A stretch of 64,000 bases of DNA from Pycnopodia helianthoides (GCA_032158295.1 CM063258.1:6900583-6964582); one strand, 5' to 3'; shown: positions 28,995-40,218, numbered from the stretch's first letter. The notes: generated by a model from the letters alone, not told the origin. Program-made: numbers and translations.

Positions 28995-30260
28995 AAGTGT
29001 AAAGATCAAAACCCAGTCAGTTTCCCTTGTGGTTTATTACTACATCTGGGTTAACTAGTGAACAGAAAACCGGCAACTAGTTCTACCTGTGCACTACCTG
29101 TGCTCTATGTCAGTCAGTTTTGCTTGTGGTTAACTACTTGATAAAAAGACAAAACAATACATCTGGGTTAACTAGTAACCAGAAGAAACTGATGTAACAG
29201 GTTACTACCTGTGCTTTAGGTCAGTCAGTTTTGCTTGTGGTTAACTACTTGATAAAAAGACAAAACAATACATCTGGGTTAACTAGTAACCAGAAGAACT
29301 AGTAACAGTTCTACCTGTGCTTTAGGTCAGTCAGTTTTGCTTGTGGTTTATTACTTGATAAATGATCAAAACAATACATCTGGGTTAACTAGTAAACAAA
29401 AGAACTAGCAACTAGTTCTACCTGTGCTCTGGTCAGTCAGTTTCGCTTGTAATTTAGTACTTGATAAATGATCAAAACAATACATCTGAGTTAACTAGTA
29501 AACAAAAGAACTAGCAACTAGTTCTACCTGTGCATAGATCAGTCAGTTTTGCTTGTGGTTTATTACTTGATAAATGATAAAAACAATACATCTGGGTTAA
29601 CTAGTAAACAAAAGAACTAGCAACTAGTTCTACCTGTGCTTTAGGTCAGTCAGTTTTGCTTGTGGTTTATTACTTGATAAATGATCAAAACAATACATCT
29701 GGGTTAATTAGTAAACAAAAGAACTAGCAACTAGTTCTACCTGTGCTCTAGATCAGTCAGTTTTGCTTGTATTTAGTACTTGATAAATGATCAAAACAAT
29801 ACATCTGGTTAACTAGTAAACAAAAGAACTAGCAACTAGTTCTACCTGTGCTCTAGATCAGTCAGTTTTGCTTGTGGTTTATTACTTGATAAATGATCAA
29901 AACAGTACATCTGGGTTAATTAGTAACAAAAAACTAGCAACTAGTTCTACCTGTGCTCTAGATCAGTCAGTTTTGCTTGTGGTTTATTACTTGATAAATG
30001 ATCAAAACAATAATCTGGGTTAACTAGTAACCAAAGAACTAGCAACTAGTTCTACCTGTGCTCTAGATCAGTCAGTTTTGCTTGTGGTTTATTACTTGAT
30101 AAATGATCAAAACAATACATCTGGGTTAACTAGTAACCAGAAGAACCTGTGCAATACCTGTGCTCTAGGGCAGTCAGTTTCCCTTGTGGTGTATTACTTA
30201 ATGAAAGATCAAAACAATGCACCTGGGCTAACTTAAACTTGTAACCAGAAGAAAAAGTAA
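28995..30260 (+). repeat. ~105-bp minisatellite, GTCAGTCAGTTTTGCTTGTGG unit
   Basis: About twelve copies. Each has GTCAGTCAGTTTTGCTTGTG, TTTATTACTTGATAAATGAT, CAAAACAATACATCTGGGTT, AACTAGTAAACAAAAGAACT and AGCAACTAGTTCTACCTGTG. The central copies are nearly identical. Edge copies (28,995-29,230 and 30,150-30,260) are shorter and diverged, as expected if turnover is strongest in the centre. Non-coding. Confidence 0.95.
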
Positions 30261-30609
30261 TAGTAACGTGTGTTGTGGGTTTGGGCCTAACCTAGAGCAC
30301 AACTAATTTAAGGCGAGGGGGGTTTGCACTCGACAAGCTTTGCTTCTTGTAAACCCCCTCCACATCTTTGCTGATTTTTTGTTCTAAGCACTCTGTAGGC
30401 CTAGTCCGATTTTACTTTTAAACATGTTTTAACTGATTTGAGTGCTTGTGTGTTTGTTTAGCTGATCTTCCCAATAGGTGAACATATAAGGGGATATAAG
30501 CGCTGCGCTGGCAACAGCCAATCTCTCTCATACAAATATTGGTTTAACGTCTACGCTTATGAGTTGCACAAATCAATAAAATTGTGATCCAGTAACTAGA
30601 CGACAGTAA

Positions 30610-30715
30610 CATCAGACAGTCATTGTGATATCAGCGGTTAGCTCGGCCGGATTTGAACCCACAACCTTGTGATTGCAAGTCCTGCAGTCTAACGGCTCGA
30701 CCACGGTGACATGAA
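30610..30715 (-). mobile_element. tRNA-derived SINE or tRNA pseudogene
   Basis: The minus strand reads GTCACCGTGGTCGAGCCGTT (box-A-like TGGTCGAGCCG), GACTGCAGGACTTGCAATCA, CAAGGTTGTGGGTTCAAATC (box B GGTTCAAATC) and CGGCCGAGCTAACCGC. The acceptor stem does not pair well, and no second copy was found here. It could be a lone tRNA pseudogene. Confidence 0.45.
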
Positions 30716-32114
30716 CGTATGAATATTGAATATACCTAAAATATCCCCCGATGTGTAAATGAAGTGATGGATTGGAGAAAAAAATAATAAAAAACCTCAA
30801 TTTAACAAGAGCACCTAACCAGACTCTTTACTCGCTGATTCCTCTCAAGAAAGGATCTGTTGTTATCGTCATCTTCAAACGAAGAAGACAACTCAATAGG
30901 AAAGCCTATCCTCATCGCTTCGACTTTCTTATTCATGGTTCTTAACAACCTAAAAGTGCCTCCCTCAATTTCCTTGGAAGTGTCTCGTATAAATGCACCA
31001 TGCGGGTCTTAGTCACCCTGTCAGCCACAGTCACACCAATCTGGGTCCCTCCTCTACGTGGTGGGACAACCTCGCTAGAGTTGTCCAGTGCCCTCTTTTC
31101 CCCCCTCTCCCCCACCCTTCTCCCCCCTCTCCCCCACCCCATACCCGCTAGGATCTTCTTATCAGGAATTTAGGTTAGTTTAAGTATATCACCTGTTGCG
31201 GTTTCCAAGAGGTTGAGTTGCTTCTTCTTGAACTTAGTGTCGCTTTTGACGGAAGAAGTGAATCAAATGGCTACGTTTCCGTTTTAAAAAAAAAGTTGGT
31301 TCAATTCGTTACTTTAGTACTGTAGTGACACATTCCCGCTTTGCTGCAATCTACACCTCCAAAGTTGTAGTTCTTAGTAGAGACCAAGGGAAAAGCATGG
31401 CTCAAAGTTTACACTAGACCGCAGGCCCAGAGGCCAGTGGTTTTAGAGCTGGGCCATTAAACTCAATCACCAAACAAGTATGGTTGTGTTGTGTTTTTTT
31501 AAATTGAACTATGAATTTGTTTGCCAGGAGCAGCATCCTTTTGTTTATTTAACTTGATGTCATTTGCATGAAACTCATGTACTTTACCCAGATATGACAG
31601 GTGAAACCAAATCTTCTCTAAGTGTCTTTCAAATCAAAAACAGTTTATCCCAGTGTGATTCTGGTCGTGTAAAACACTTCTGAGCTAAGCCCTGCAGTCT
31701 TGTTGATATTGCCCTCCCTCCCCCCAAAATATAAATAAATAAACGAATTTTAAAAAAATCCAGCACTGAAAAGTATTATAAAGTGTACACTTGTTTTATT
31801 TTAATGTCTAGTGTCCATATTATCCTGTCTTTCACAGCAAAGTGAAAAAGTAGTTAATGGTTGAATTTTTTATCACAGAGTTTGAGGGAGGGGGTTGGAG
31901 GGGGGGGGTGGTGTCTCAAAAATCAGCTCTCAGGAATTGCATGTAGAACTTTATATTGTGACAAATATTTTAAGAGAAAGCACTTGCTTTGTGCATGGCT
32001 GCTTCGTGCTTTGTGAAAATGTGACATGCTTTGTAAAACTGGTGATCAGTGTGAGGTGAATGCGTATATTGATATTATTATCATAACTGGGTCACACAAC
32101 TTGGTTTCCTAAGT
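30716..32114. other. Intron sequence without recognised features
   Basis: No exon or repeat family is recognised. It holds a C-rich tract (31,098-31,140, two CTCTCCCCCACCC copies) and poly-G at about 31,893. Confidence 0.45.
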
Positions 32115-32493
32115 TAAAGGTATTATACTATTGGTGAAAATAAAAACACATCATTATTTTAATATTAGTCTGAAAGATTACTGATTATGAAGCTCATACC
32201 AGAACCATTTTCTGTGAAATTTTTTTCCTCTGAAATAAAGTCGGTCGAGAAAACTGTATTTGAAACCCCCCCCCCCAAAAAAAATCATCAGCTAATTTCG
32301 GTTGTTAAAACCGAAATTATAAGGACAATGTGTTTACATGTAAAAAATTGTGCATGGTTTTTATCTTTTTCTCCTGAAGACAAAATTTTCACACGATTGT
32401 TATTTCATGTACATGGTACAGTTGATCACACAAAAGATGAACAATGCTGTGAATTTTTTGTCAGCTCTACCAATCCTGTGTAATAACTTGAAG
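32115..32493. mobile_element. Long MITE-like element (32 kb copy)
   Basis: It begins TTAAAGGTATTATACTATTGG and ends TCTACCAATCCTGTGTAATA. The interior has ATTAGTCTGAAAGATTACTG, GAGAAAACTGTATTTGAAAC, TGTGCATGGTTTTTATC and GTTGATCACACAAAAGATG. The same ordered phrases lie at 59,560-59,940, and reversed at 2,475-2,893. The poly-C at 32,266 is likely an insertion or artefact. Confidence 0.6.
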
Positions 32494-33512
32494 GACACAC
32501 ACACACACACACTGCCCTCTAAATGGTTGACCTGATGCTTCTTCCACTTGAGTTTTCATTTGAGACAATTTGCATCAATTTGCATCAGGCAAGGTGACCA
32601 TCCAGAGAACCCATTCGGATCGGCAATCAGCCTTAGTATGAAAAAGCATGCTATCCCAAAAAATCATGCATTTATGATTTCATGTCAATTTACCCGAAAA
32701 ACATTCCACACAAACACAACAAAGTAAAACATTGCAGCCTTTTTTGCAGTTTTACGAAGAAAAGAACAGATTGTGTTAATAACAATCACTGCAAACACAT
32801 GAACAGAAATTGCTTGTTTCCCTCCACCACTTTGGAAATGACATTGTCATTACCCACTCATACCGCCCTAATCATCAGTTTTGCCCCCACCCCAACTGAC
32901 CTTGTTTTATGAAAAACATTTCCTACGTATCCTATTTATTTCCCTATACCCAGCACCCCGCCCCCCCACAATTCCCCAGCGACTTTGGGAATATTGAGTT
33001 AGTCGCTGCCGATCATAACTCATACTGGTTCCCTGACTAAACAGTGTTGCGGGCCAACCCCCTAATCAATGCTGGGCAGACAAAGAATGCTTCATGGATT
33101 TATGACGGCTGCGGGAACCCCGAACTGCAGCCGAATACTTCTCAAATTAAGAGGCATTGGAGGAAAACAAATGCTGTTATGCTATTTCGTTTTCGTTGAC
33201 TTCAGTCAGTGTTGGGTAAAAAATCTAAAGTTTGCATTTGGCTGGAGTTATTTTGTAATGCTAGGAATGAATGAAGAGTTTATTAATTCAAATAAAAGGT
33301 AAAGGAAGGGTTTCCAGCCCTGACCCCCCCCCCCAAAAAAAGTCAACAATATGAAAACTTAGACAATTTTAAGGAGGTGAGGTTTGGCTTGAAAACTCAA
33401 ATCAATTGATCAACAAAAATTCACTTTAAAAATACTGTATAAAGGTCAAAAACACATGTGGTGGGTATGGCTGAGTTGAGTTGAGATTAAGTGGTGAAGA
33501 AATTTTTGACAC
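32494..33512. other. Intron sequence; (CA)n and poly-C only
   Basis: A short (CA)n lies at 32,498-32,512 and poly-C at about 33,327. The open frames at 32,682-32,912 and 33,069-33,302 (+) have no splice context fitting the host gene. I see nothing else. Confidence 0.45.
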
Positions 33513-34256
33513 CCTTCCCTGAGAGGGTACCAATGAGGGAAGAGGGCTTCAATCAGGGTACCTTATCCCATTTGGGATAGTTTGGCTGACTTTGTTGTCA
33601 CTAAAGGTTTCCTGATAGGGTATCGCTAATATCCCAGTGTAGGAAGAGGGCTTCAATCAGGGTATTAGTATATATCCCATTTGGGATAGTTTGGTACTTT
33701 TTTGTCACCTAAGGTTTCTATGTTGATTGGGTTACCATTTGGATTTCAATTCCCAGTGAGGGAATGAGGGCTTCAATCAGGGTATTAGTATATATCCCGT
33801 TTGGGATAGTTTGGCCAACTTTGTTGTCACTCAAGGTTACTCGATTGGGTACCATTGATATCCCAATGAGGCAAGAGGGCTTCAATCAGGGTATTGGTAT
33901 ATCCCATTTAGGATAGTTTGGCTGACTTTGTTGTCACCCTAGGGTTTCCAGATTAGGTACATTTGATAGAACTTACGGTCACTCTTGCTTCTCCCTATTC
34001 AGTTTGCAGACAGCAAGAGGGCTTCAATCAGGGTATTAGTATATATCCCATTTGGGATAGTTTGGCCAACTTTGTTGTCACTCAAGGTTACTTGATTGGG
34101 TACCATTGATATCCCAGTGAGGGAAGAGGGCTTCAATCAGGGTATTAGTATATACCCCATTTGGGATAGTTTGGCCAACTTTGTTGTCACCCTAGGGTTT
34201 CCCGATTGGGGTACATTTGATAGAACTTACGGTCACTCTTGCTTCTCCCAATTCAG
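33513..34256 (+). repeat. ~110-bp minisatellite ending at an exon acceptor
   Basis: Six copies contain GAGGGCTTCAATCAGGGTA, starting at about 33,543, 33,648, 33,767, 33,877, 34,017 and 34,127. These are followed by ATCCCATTTGGGATAGTTTGG and a CTTTGTTGTCAC phrase. The array runs right up to the acceptor of exon l. One unit (about 33,943-34,014) carries a second copy of the intron end plus the first 12 exon bases. Confidence 0.9.
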
Positions 34257-34491
34257 TTTGCAGACAGCGCCCTGCAACACTGCCTTACTACAACCACATC
34301 GGCAAAGATTCTGCTTCACAAATGCCAAGATATACAGTTTGAGTTGGCCAGCGTGCTGGACGGCCGAGACAGACGGTCGGTCAGTGCCTACAGCCAGAGC
34401 TATCAGAGAGCTGGCAACATGATCAGACAGACAGAGGACTTGACCGGCACCGTGTGCGCCATCAACAGAACCATGGGTCCGCTAGAGTCGG
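34257..34491 (+). CDS. Helical tail exon after the 20-kb intron (exon l)
   Basis: The acceptor is CCAATTCAG|TTTGCA and the donor is GAGTCGG|GTAAGG. It has 78 codons plus one base: FADSALQHCLTTTTSAKILL, HKCQDIQFELASVLDGRDRR, SVSAYSQSYQRAGNMIRQTE, DLTGTVCAINRTMGPLES. Phase 0 in agrees with exon k, and phase 1 out agrees with exon m. The composition is helical with a conserved-looking Cys and Arg pattern, probably a partner-binding C-terminal domain. No named signature is recognised. Confidence 0.75.
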
Positions 34492-34910
34492 GTAAGGCTT
34501 TTTAATTAAAGCGATCTGCATTGTGAGTTTTTATGAATTGTTTTTCATAGGTTATCAAAAGTGAATACGTTACAAATATTGGATGCGTTTCATTCGTGTC
34601 TCGTCGCAGAATGTTTCACAAGGTAAAAATCTTCTCTGTTCCATTTCTTGAGGCAAATAGTCGAATGGAAAAGCTAGATTTCACTGAGTGATTACTTTCT
34701 GTGACATTGCAAGAAAGAAATGCATTCAATATTTCTTTTATATATACCTCACACATAGATCCTTGTCGTTTGAAATTTGTTCACAATTAATTCACAATAG
34801 ATACGGAAGCTTGTCCACCAATCACTCTGAATTTTATTTGTATTTTTATAAATCTAAACAACATGGACAACTCAGTGTAGACACCAACCTTGTCCACCAT
34901 GACACGACCA

Positions 34911-35440
34911 TGTAAGGCATGATCAGTTTGCTAGTGCAGTCCTCAGTCCAACACCATTCAGTAACCCAACACTCAAGCTGTTGGACTCTGATTATGATGG
35001 CATGCCTGATCCCATGTAAAGCATGATCAGTTTAGTAGTGCAGTCCTCAGTCCAACACCATTCAGTAACTCAACACTCAAGCTGTTGGACTCTGGTTACG
35101 GTGGTATGCCTGGGGTCGATTTCACAAAACTCTTCCTAACTTAGGACTAGTCCTAGGCAATGCTAAGAGATAGGACTAGTCCTAAGTTAGGACCAGTACT
35201 TAGGACTAGTCCTATCTCTTAGCATTGCCTAGGACTAGTCCTAAGTTAGGAAGAGTTTTGTGAAATCGACCCCTGATCCCATGTAAAGCATGATCAGTTT
35301 AGTAGTGCAGTCCTCAGTCCAACACCATACTCAACACCCAAACTGTTGGACTCTGATTAAGGTGGTATGCCTGATCCCATGTAAGGCATGATCAGTTTAC
35401 AAGTGCATTCCTCGGTCCAACAGAATCAAACAAAACATTC
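34911..35440 (+). repeat. ~105-bp tandem repeat, GATCCCATGTAAAGCATGATC unit
   Basis: Four units start near 34,911, 35,010, 35,274 and 35,373. They share GCATGATCAGTTTAGTAGTG, CAGTCCTCAGTCCAACACC, CAAGCTGTTGGACTCTG and GGTATGCCTGATCCC. The second unit is split by the palindromic element at 35,112-35,273. Confidence 0.85.
35112..35273. mobile_element. Near-perfect palindromic MITE with CTG target duplication
   Basis: Arms of about 75 bp begin GGGTCGATTTCACAAAACTC and are perfect or nearly perfect inverted copies around a short centre, TAGGACCAGT. Inside each arm CTTAGGACTAGTCCTA is itself palindromic. The element splits a tandem-repeat unit whose intact form is GGTATGCCTGATCCC. The interrupted form reads GCCTG|GGGTCG ... 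CGACCC|CTGATCCC, showing a 3-bp CTG duplication. The 3-bp target suggests a PIF/Harbinger-type mobiliser. Confidence 0.9.
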
Positions 35441-35664
35441 ATGTGGATTTTGAAGAATAACACAAAATATGACCATCCCCTTAGTACTTTTGATTGCTAA
35501 CCATTGAAACTTTCATTATTAGGTAGACTTACTGTAATTTACAGATTAAAGGTTTTATACGGGATTGGCAGAGCTTACAAAACAGTCACAGTGTTCATGT
35601 TCAGGACTAAAATTAAAGGATGACATCTTTTGTACTTACCAATTCTGTATACTACTTTTACAAT

Positions 35665-36006
35665 TTAAAGGTATTGTACACTTTTGGTAACAGCTCAAAA
35701 TCAGTGTCCACATTTTGTGTGATTAAACATATGCATGAACAAACAAACCTGTGAAAGTTTGAGCTCAATTGGTCATCGAGGTCACGAGAAAATAGTGAAA
35801 AGAGATCTTATGTGTTTTCTGTTTTTTCAAATTATCACGCGCGATAATTACTATTGTTTTACTCGTTTCTCAGAAACGATAGCATTTTAGGCAGAAATAC
35901 TTTAAGGAACCCTTTCTACCATTGCTTACTTTAAATCGTGTAAGTTATGTGTGAATCTGTGAACATTGTGTTTTTCGATCTTACCAATAGTGTACAGGGC
36001 CTTTAA
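35665..36006 (+). mobile_element. TTAA-flanked MITE, family 2-like copy
   Basis: TTAA is followed by AGGTATTGTACACTTTTGGT. The right end, ACCAATAGTGTACAGGGCCT, precedes TTAA. The interior has GAGCTCAATTGGTCATCGAG, GTCACGAGAAAATAGTGAAA and ATTATCACGCGCGATAATTA. It is intermediate between families 1 and 2. Confidence 0.75.
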
Positions 36007-37033
36007 CCCCATCTTGGTCACATTCCTAATTTGCATATTGTGCAATACCAATCATTAACACTGATGATCATCACATTAAAAAAAAACCTGACTATTCTCC
36101 CCTCCCGGCCTCAGTTTGGGAACGTTGATTTGCATGAGCACAAACAAAACAATGGCTGTTCCCTATGATAAATGCCTATTGTTCTTGACGTCGACTCATT
36201 GTTGGCCATTGTACTTTTCACAGCCCAGCTGTGGGTGTGACGCATTTCTGGTTTGCGGTAACCCCAGCGATGGCAAACTTTGAGATATCCCCCCCCCCCT
36301 CCTGATTTCTGTTTGTCGTTGGAGCTTAACGCTCTCTGACGCACGTCACTTGTTTGCCCGCATCACAACAAACTATACATCACTCTAATCATCACATGTT
36401 TCTACAACATACACATGTTGCTGCGGATCCGATCAATGTAAACAAGCGTTTCCTTAAGCCAAGGTCACCGGTCACTTCAACCCAGCTGCGTAGCAAACAA
36501 CTGTGCTCTGCACTGAACAAATCTTGCTCGGCATAAACGGGTTACCAGCCAAGATGACATGCAACGAAATAATGAGTACGATCGGGCTCTCCGCTTATCT
36601 TTGCTTACCCCAATCCATTTTCTAAGCATTATTTTCTGCTAAGGAGCTTATTTTCTCTTAAATTGAGTTCAGGAACCTTAATCTCCTGTGGATTTACTCC
36701 TAACCCCCCCAGATTGAATGATCAAATCCTAGAACAAAAGTGGGATTAAAGAGGTTCCTCTCTATTAGAAGAAGGAGGTGTCATTCGGGAGGGGCCAGGG
36801 AGTAATGTTATCAGATGCTTGGAAAATTACAGAGAAATTTGTCTGCCCTGTTGGCTATTTTTTTGGGGGGGGGGTTCAAACTTCGCCTTAAAAACTTTGC
36901 CTGTAAAACTTTTGCCTTTACAACTTTAAAGAGGTATTTTCATGGCATTACAGTACCTCAAACCTCACAACAAGCCCAACATCACACAGAGGCTATGGCA
37001 TCCTGGTCTCGCCATGGTGCCTCTTCAAAAGTG

Positions 37034-37035
<2 letters not shown>
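36007..37035. other. Intron sequence without recognised features
   Basis: No exon fits. There is poly-C at 36,291 and poly-G at about 36,865. The minus-strand frame 36,111-36,344 and + frame 36,354-36,536 are unsupported. Confidence 0.45.
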
Positions 37036-37071
<36 letters not shown>

Positions 37072-37073
37072 TA
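37036..37073 (+). repeat. (ATT)n microsatellite
   Basis: About twelve uninterrupted ATT triplets. Confidence 0.95.
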
Positions 37074-37194
37074 TTCGACATTAACAATACAAGAGCAAAA
37101 CATACAACACAGGGCAATTAAGGGAACAAATAAAAGCGAAACAGAAACGACAAAGCAGGAAATTAAAAAAAAGCAAAAACTTAACGATTTTCCC

Positions 37195-37760
37195 AATGAA
37201 GTAAATTGAAAACAGCCTTGCCCTCTCAAAGATGAAATTCTAGACCACTATTGGAAAGATGCCTTACTTAAGGTCGAGGCCGTTTTTCTGTTTTTGCCTA
37301 TTTATGGCCTTGATGCCCCTGTAAATTATTCCCATGACTGTCAGATTTTCCAAATAAAGTGCCCTTTGTAAATTGAAAACAGCCTTGCCTCTCAAAGATA
37401 ACAAAATTCCAGACCGGTATTGGAAACAGGCCTTGCGCTAGGCCTAGGCCGTTGTTTCCGTTTTCCTCTACTCATGGACTTGATGCCCCTGTAATTTATT
37501 CCCAAAGAGTAAGATTTCCTCGATGGAAGTGCCTTTTGCAAAATGGAAAGGGCCTTGCCCTCTCAAAGATGAAATTCTAGCACAGTATTAGAAACAGGCC
37601 TTACTTTAGAGCCTCGGCGTTTCTGCTTTCACCTACTCATGGCCTCGATGGCCTCTTTCAAATGATTCCCATAGACTGTAAGATTTTTCCCAATGGAAGT
37701 GCCTTCTTGCAAAATGAAAATGTCCTTGCCCCGCGCAATGACAATTCAAGGCCTGTCTCA
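37195..37760 (+). repeat. ~170-bp diverged tandem repeat, three and a half units
   Basis: Units near 37,195, 37,360, 37,535 and 37,690 share CAATGAAGTAAATTGAAAAC-type starts, CCTTGCCCTCTCAAAGATGA, AGACC..TATTGGAAA.AGGCCTTAC, ACTCATGGCCTTGATGCCCC and TGTAAATTATTCCCAT. Divergence is higher than in the other arrays, so it is older. Confidence 0.75.
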
Positions 37761-38763
37761 TTACTAAAAAAGACATTACAACTCTTGATGATGCAATAAC
37801 TTATTGAGCCAGTGCCGCTTGTGTCTCAGCCAATGTTGAACTTCATACTTGAACCGTTTTTTTTTCAGCATCGTCATCATACATGTGGGTGTCATTATTG
37901 ATCCCCCCAAAAAAGCATAATCCCGAATTCGACATGAAAATTATTCAGAGTGACATAACGATGAGGTGAGAGTACGGTGACTCAACCTTTATCAACGGGA
38001 ACGTCGCACTGCCCACATGGCTCCCAATGTCACTTCCTCTAAGCGCCAACGACACCGAGCAGCGCCCCCCCCCCACACACACACTCTTGAGGTGATATTG
38101 TACGTGTTAATCAAAGCCAGTATATCACCACTCCAGGAAATCCCCCCCGCTTACTGCTAAACAAACGTGTCTCACTGGGTCGGGGGGCAGGCTTGTGGAG
38201 GCTCGGCGCTGACTCGTGAAAGACAGGAAAATACCCCTCGGGGAAAGCTGGGTCTGAGCCCCTCGAGTGAGCTCTAGACAGGGCTTTAGCGTATTCTTAG
38301 ACGGGACTTGTTAACATGATTTCATGAGTTGGCACAAAGGTTTTTATTTTTATTTGAAGTAATGTAAAGTCATCCTGTGGTATTGGAGATGGGCGGGGTG
38401 GGGGCGGGGAGGGGTCTTGGGTTAGAGGTAACCTTTTGAAACACCTGCTCATGTCCTCAGGAAGCACCTGTTTCAATGAGATCATAATACATGTCTAAAT
38501 CTCTCACAGATGCATACTCTTCTGCATAGAAGGGCCATAACAGGGGCAAATGTCATAGAGCTGCTAAGTGCATTATAATTTTTTGCTAAGCATGGAAAAG
38601 TTTTGCTTAGCAGAAAGCAAGTTCTGACTCCATGCTGTTTTGAATTGGCACTGTAATATTTTTGAACATTTGTTGTTGTATTGTCTCGGATTGACTTGCA
38701 GAGACAGAGTGTACATAATATGTAAGAAACTTATCACAGATATTCCTTTGATCTTTAAAACAG
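37761..38763. other. Intron end; short inverted fragments
   Basis: A fragment of the CTGCTTAAGCA-type MITE is seen at about 38,555-38,625 (GAGCTGCTAAGTGC, GCTTAGCAGAAAG). Poly-C runs occur at 38,058. Nothing else is recognised. Confidence 0.45.
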
Positions 38764-39164
38764 GTGGTGAAATCGATTGGGACCAGCTGTCCCACGATGT
38801 AGAGGCCCTTCTTCAGTTGGCCTCCGACCTGACCTTGACCTCGTCGTCCTGTAGCATCCTCCCGACGCCGAGCTGCAGCGATTGCTCCTACGCGTCGGTG
38901 GAGTCCGCGGCGTCGTCCAACACCTTGGCCTGCCGGCCCAACCACTTGGTGTCCCTCGCCGGTCAGCAGCTCCTTCAGTCCCTGGCAGCGTTCAGAGACT
39001 TCCTCAAAGTGAAGAGAGTCTCGGGCGGAGTCCAGAGGAGGAGAGCGTGGGTACGCAGATCAATTAAAAGTAATACAGTTGTTAACCCATATCTGCCTCT
39101 AACCACGGGGATTTCCCGTACACACAAACGCTGTCGGTGCCCTAACTACGGGAAAACCCTGTAG
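38764..39164 (+). CDS. Last recognised exon of KIF14-like kinesin tail (exon m)
   Basis: The acceptor is TTTAAAACAG|GTGGTG. With G from exon l it reads G-GEIDWDQLSHDVEALLQLAS, DLTLTSSSCSILPTPSCSDC, SYASVESAASSNTLACRPNH, LVSLAGQQLLQSLAAFRDFL, KVKRVSGGVQRRRAW. From there it either continues to TAG at 39,162-39,164 (39 more codons of poor coding quality) or splices at AGCGTGG|GTACGC (39,051) in phase 0 to a terminal exon I cannot find. GC content is clearly higher than in the surrounding DNA. It carries a Ser/Cys-rich linker between two helical parts. With this exon the tail totals roughly 700 residues, about what is expected after the FHA domain of KIF14-sized proteins. Confidence 0.65.
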
Positions 39165-39184
39165 ATAAACAAGAAGCATAGTGT

Positions 39185-39325
39185 GAGGGGTCTCTGGGTG
39201 TCTTTTGGACACCCTGTTTTAAAGTTGGACACCTCTGTTTTATCTGTCATTTACATGTAAATGTATTGTAAGTTTGGACAAATTTCCAGCAAATTTAGAC
39301 ACCCTTTTACCAAATCCTGGCTGAA
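39185..39325 (+). repeat. Dispersed repeat, GGTGTCTTTTGGA family, copy 2
   Basis: GGGTGTCTTTTGGACACCC, TTGGACACCTCTGTTTTATC, ATGTAAATGTATTG and CCCTTTTACCAAATCCTGG match 5,395-5,580 in order. It lies immediately after the possible stop codon of exon m. Confidence 0.5.
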
Positions 39326-40094
39326 ACCCCGACAAGAAGAAGAGTGTCTTTCTTTATACTCTCACTACGAACCAACGAACTACTAGTGATGTAAGAGGGG
39401 AAACATACAGACCCTAAAAAAGTGCTTAGAAATAGGACTGTGACCAGTCAGGTGGATATTGGTTAAGGTGGTGAGAAATGTATGCACATTGCTATGTGGA
39501 CTTTTTTTAATGCCCATTTGTATATAGATCTATTTTAGGAAATATTGTCATGTTTCCTATTGGCCCCTTGCACTGACGTGACACGCACTTTACTCAGTTT
39601 CTGAATCAGGTGGAACCTGTAGCACCTTCTAAAGTCTGTTGTAAAATTTTAGTTTTTCTCCATTGTCGGGGGGGGGGGGGTTCAGCAGTTGGTATGGGTT
39701 TGTTCAGGCAGATGACCATGACTGATCTATTTAAACTCCTACCCAGTCATAAAGCAAGCCTCGACTCTTGTTTTGCATGACCCTGTCGGATCGGGTCAAG
39801 GTTGAACCTCTATTAAGTTGAAATCCCATTGATTGCATCTGGGCCTTTTTATTCACAAAGCCTGTAAGCACAGAACTTTACTAAGCACAGACAAATCTTG
39901 CTTAGCAGGAACAGGTTTACCAGCCAAAATTCCATAAAATTTACATTGTTGCCACTGGTGCCCCACTCAAGTTTTGCTACGCAAAATAATTAAGCATTAA
40001 GTTCTGCTTAACGGCGAATTTGTCAAAACGCATTCTGTTACACGCAAACTGGAAGAGGTGCCAAATCCGACTGCCACTTTTTCTTTTATTGTGA
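39326..40094. other. Intergenic sequence with a partial MITE
   Basis: It contains a fragment of the CTGCTTAAGCA family at about 39,855-40,010 (TTTACTAAGCACAGACAAATC, GGTTTACCAGCCAAAATTCC) and poly-G at 39,669. No gene is seen. Confidence 0.45.
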
Positions 40095-40218
40095 CCAGAA
40101 AACGAACTCTTTTTGGGTTGAACAAAGAAAAATTTACAAGAGCTGGACTTAAACCTGCCACCTCCGGATTAACATGTTAGCGCTCTACCAACTGAGCTAT
40201 CTAGCCCTATGTTGGCAG
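40095..40218 (-). mobile_element. tRNA-derived SINE, AGCTCAGTTGGTAGAGCG head
   Basis: The minus strand reads GGGCTAGATAGCTCAGTTGG, TAGAGCGCTAACATGTTAAT, CCGGAGGTGGCAGGTTTAAG, TCCAGCTCTTGTAAATTTTT and CTTTGTTCAACCC. It is the same family and tail as the + copy at 11,928-12,030. Box B is decayed (GGTTTAAGTCC). Confidence 0.7.

Noticed and set aside
38640..38763. 5' extension of the exon m frame
   Set aside because: The frame is open by chance through the intron end; a clean acceptor at 38,761-38,763 and phase match set the exon start at 38,764.
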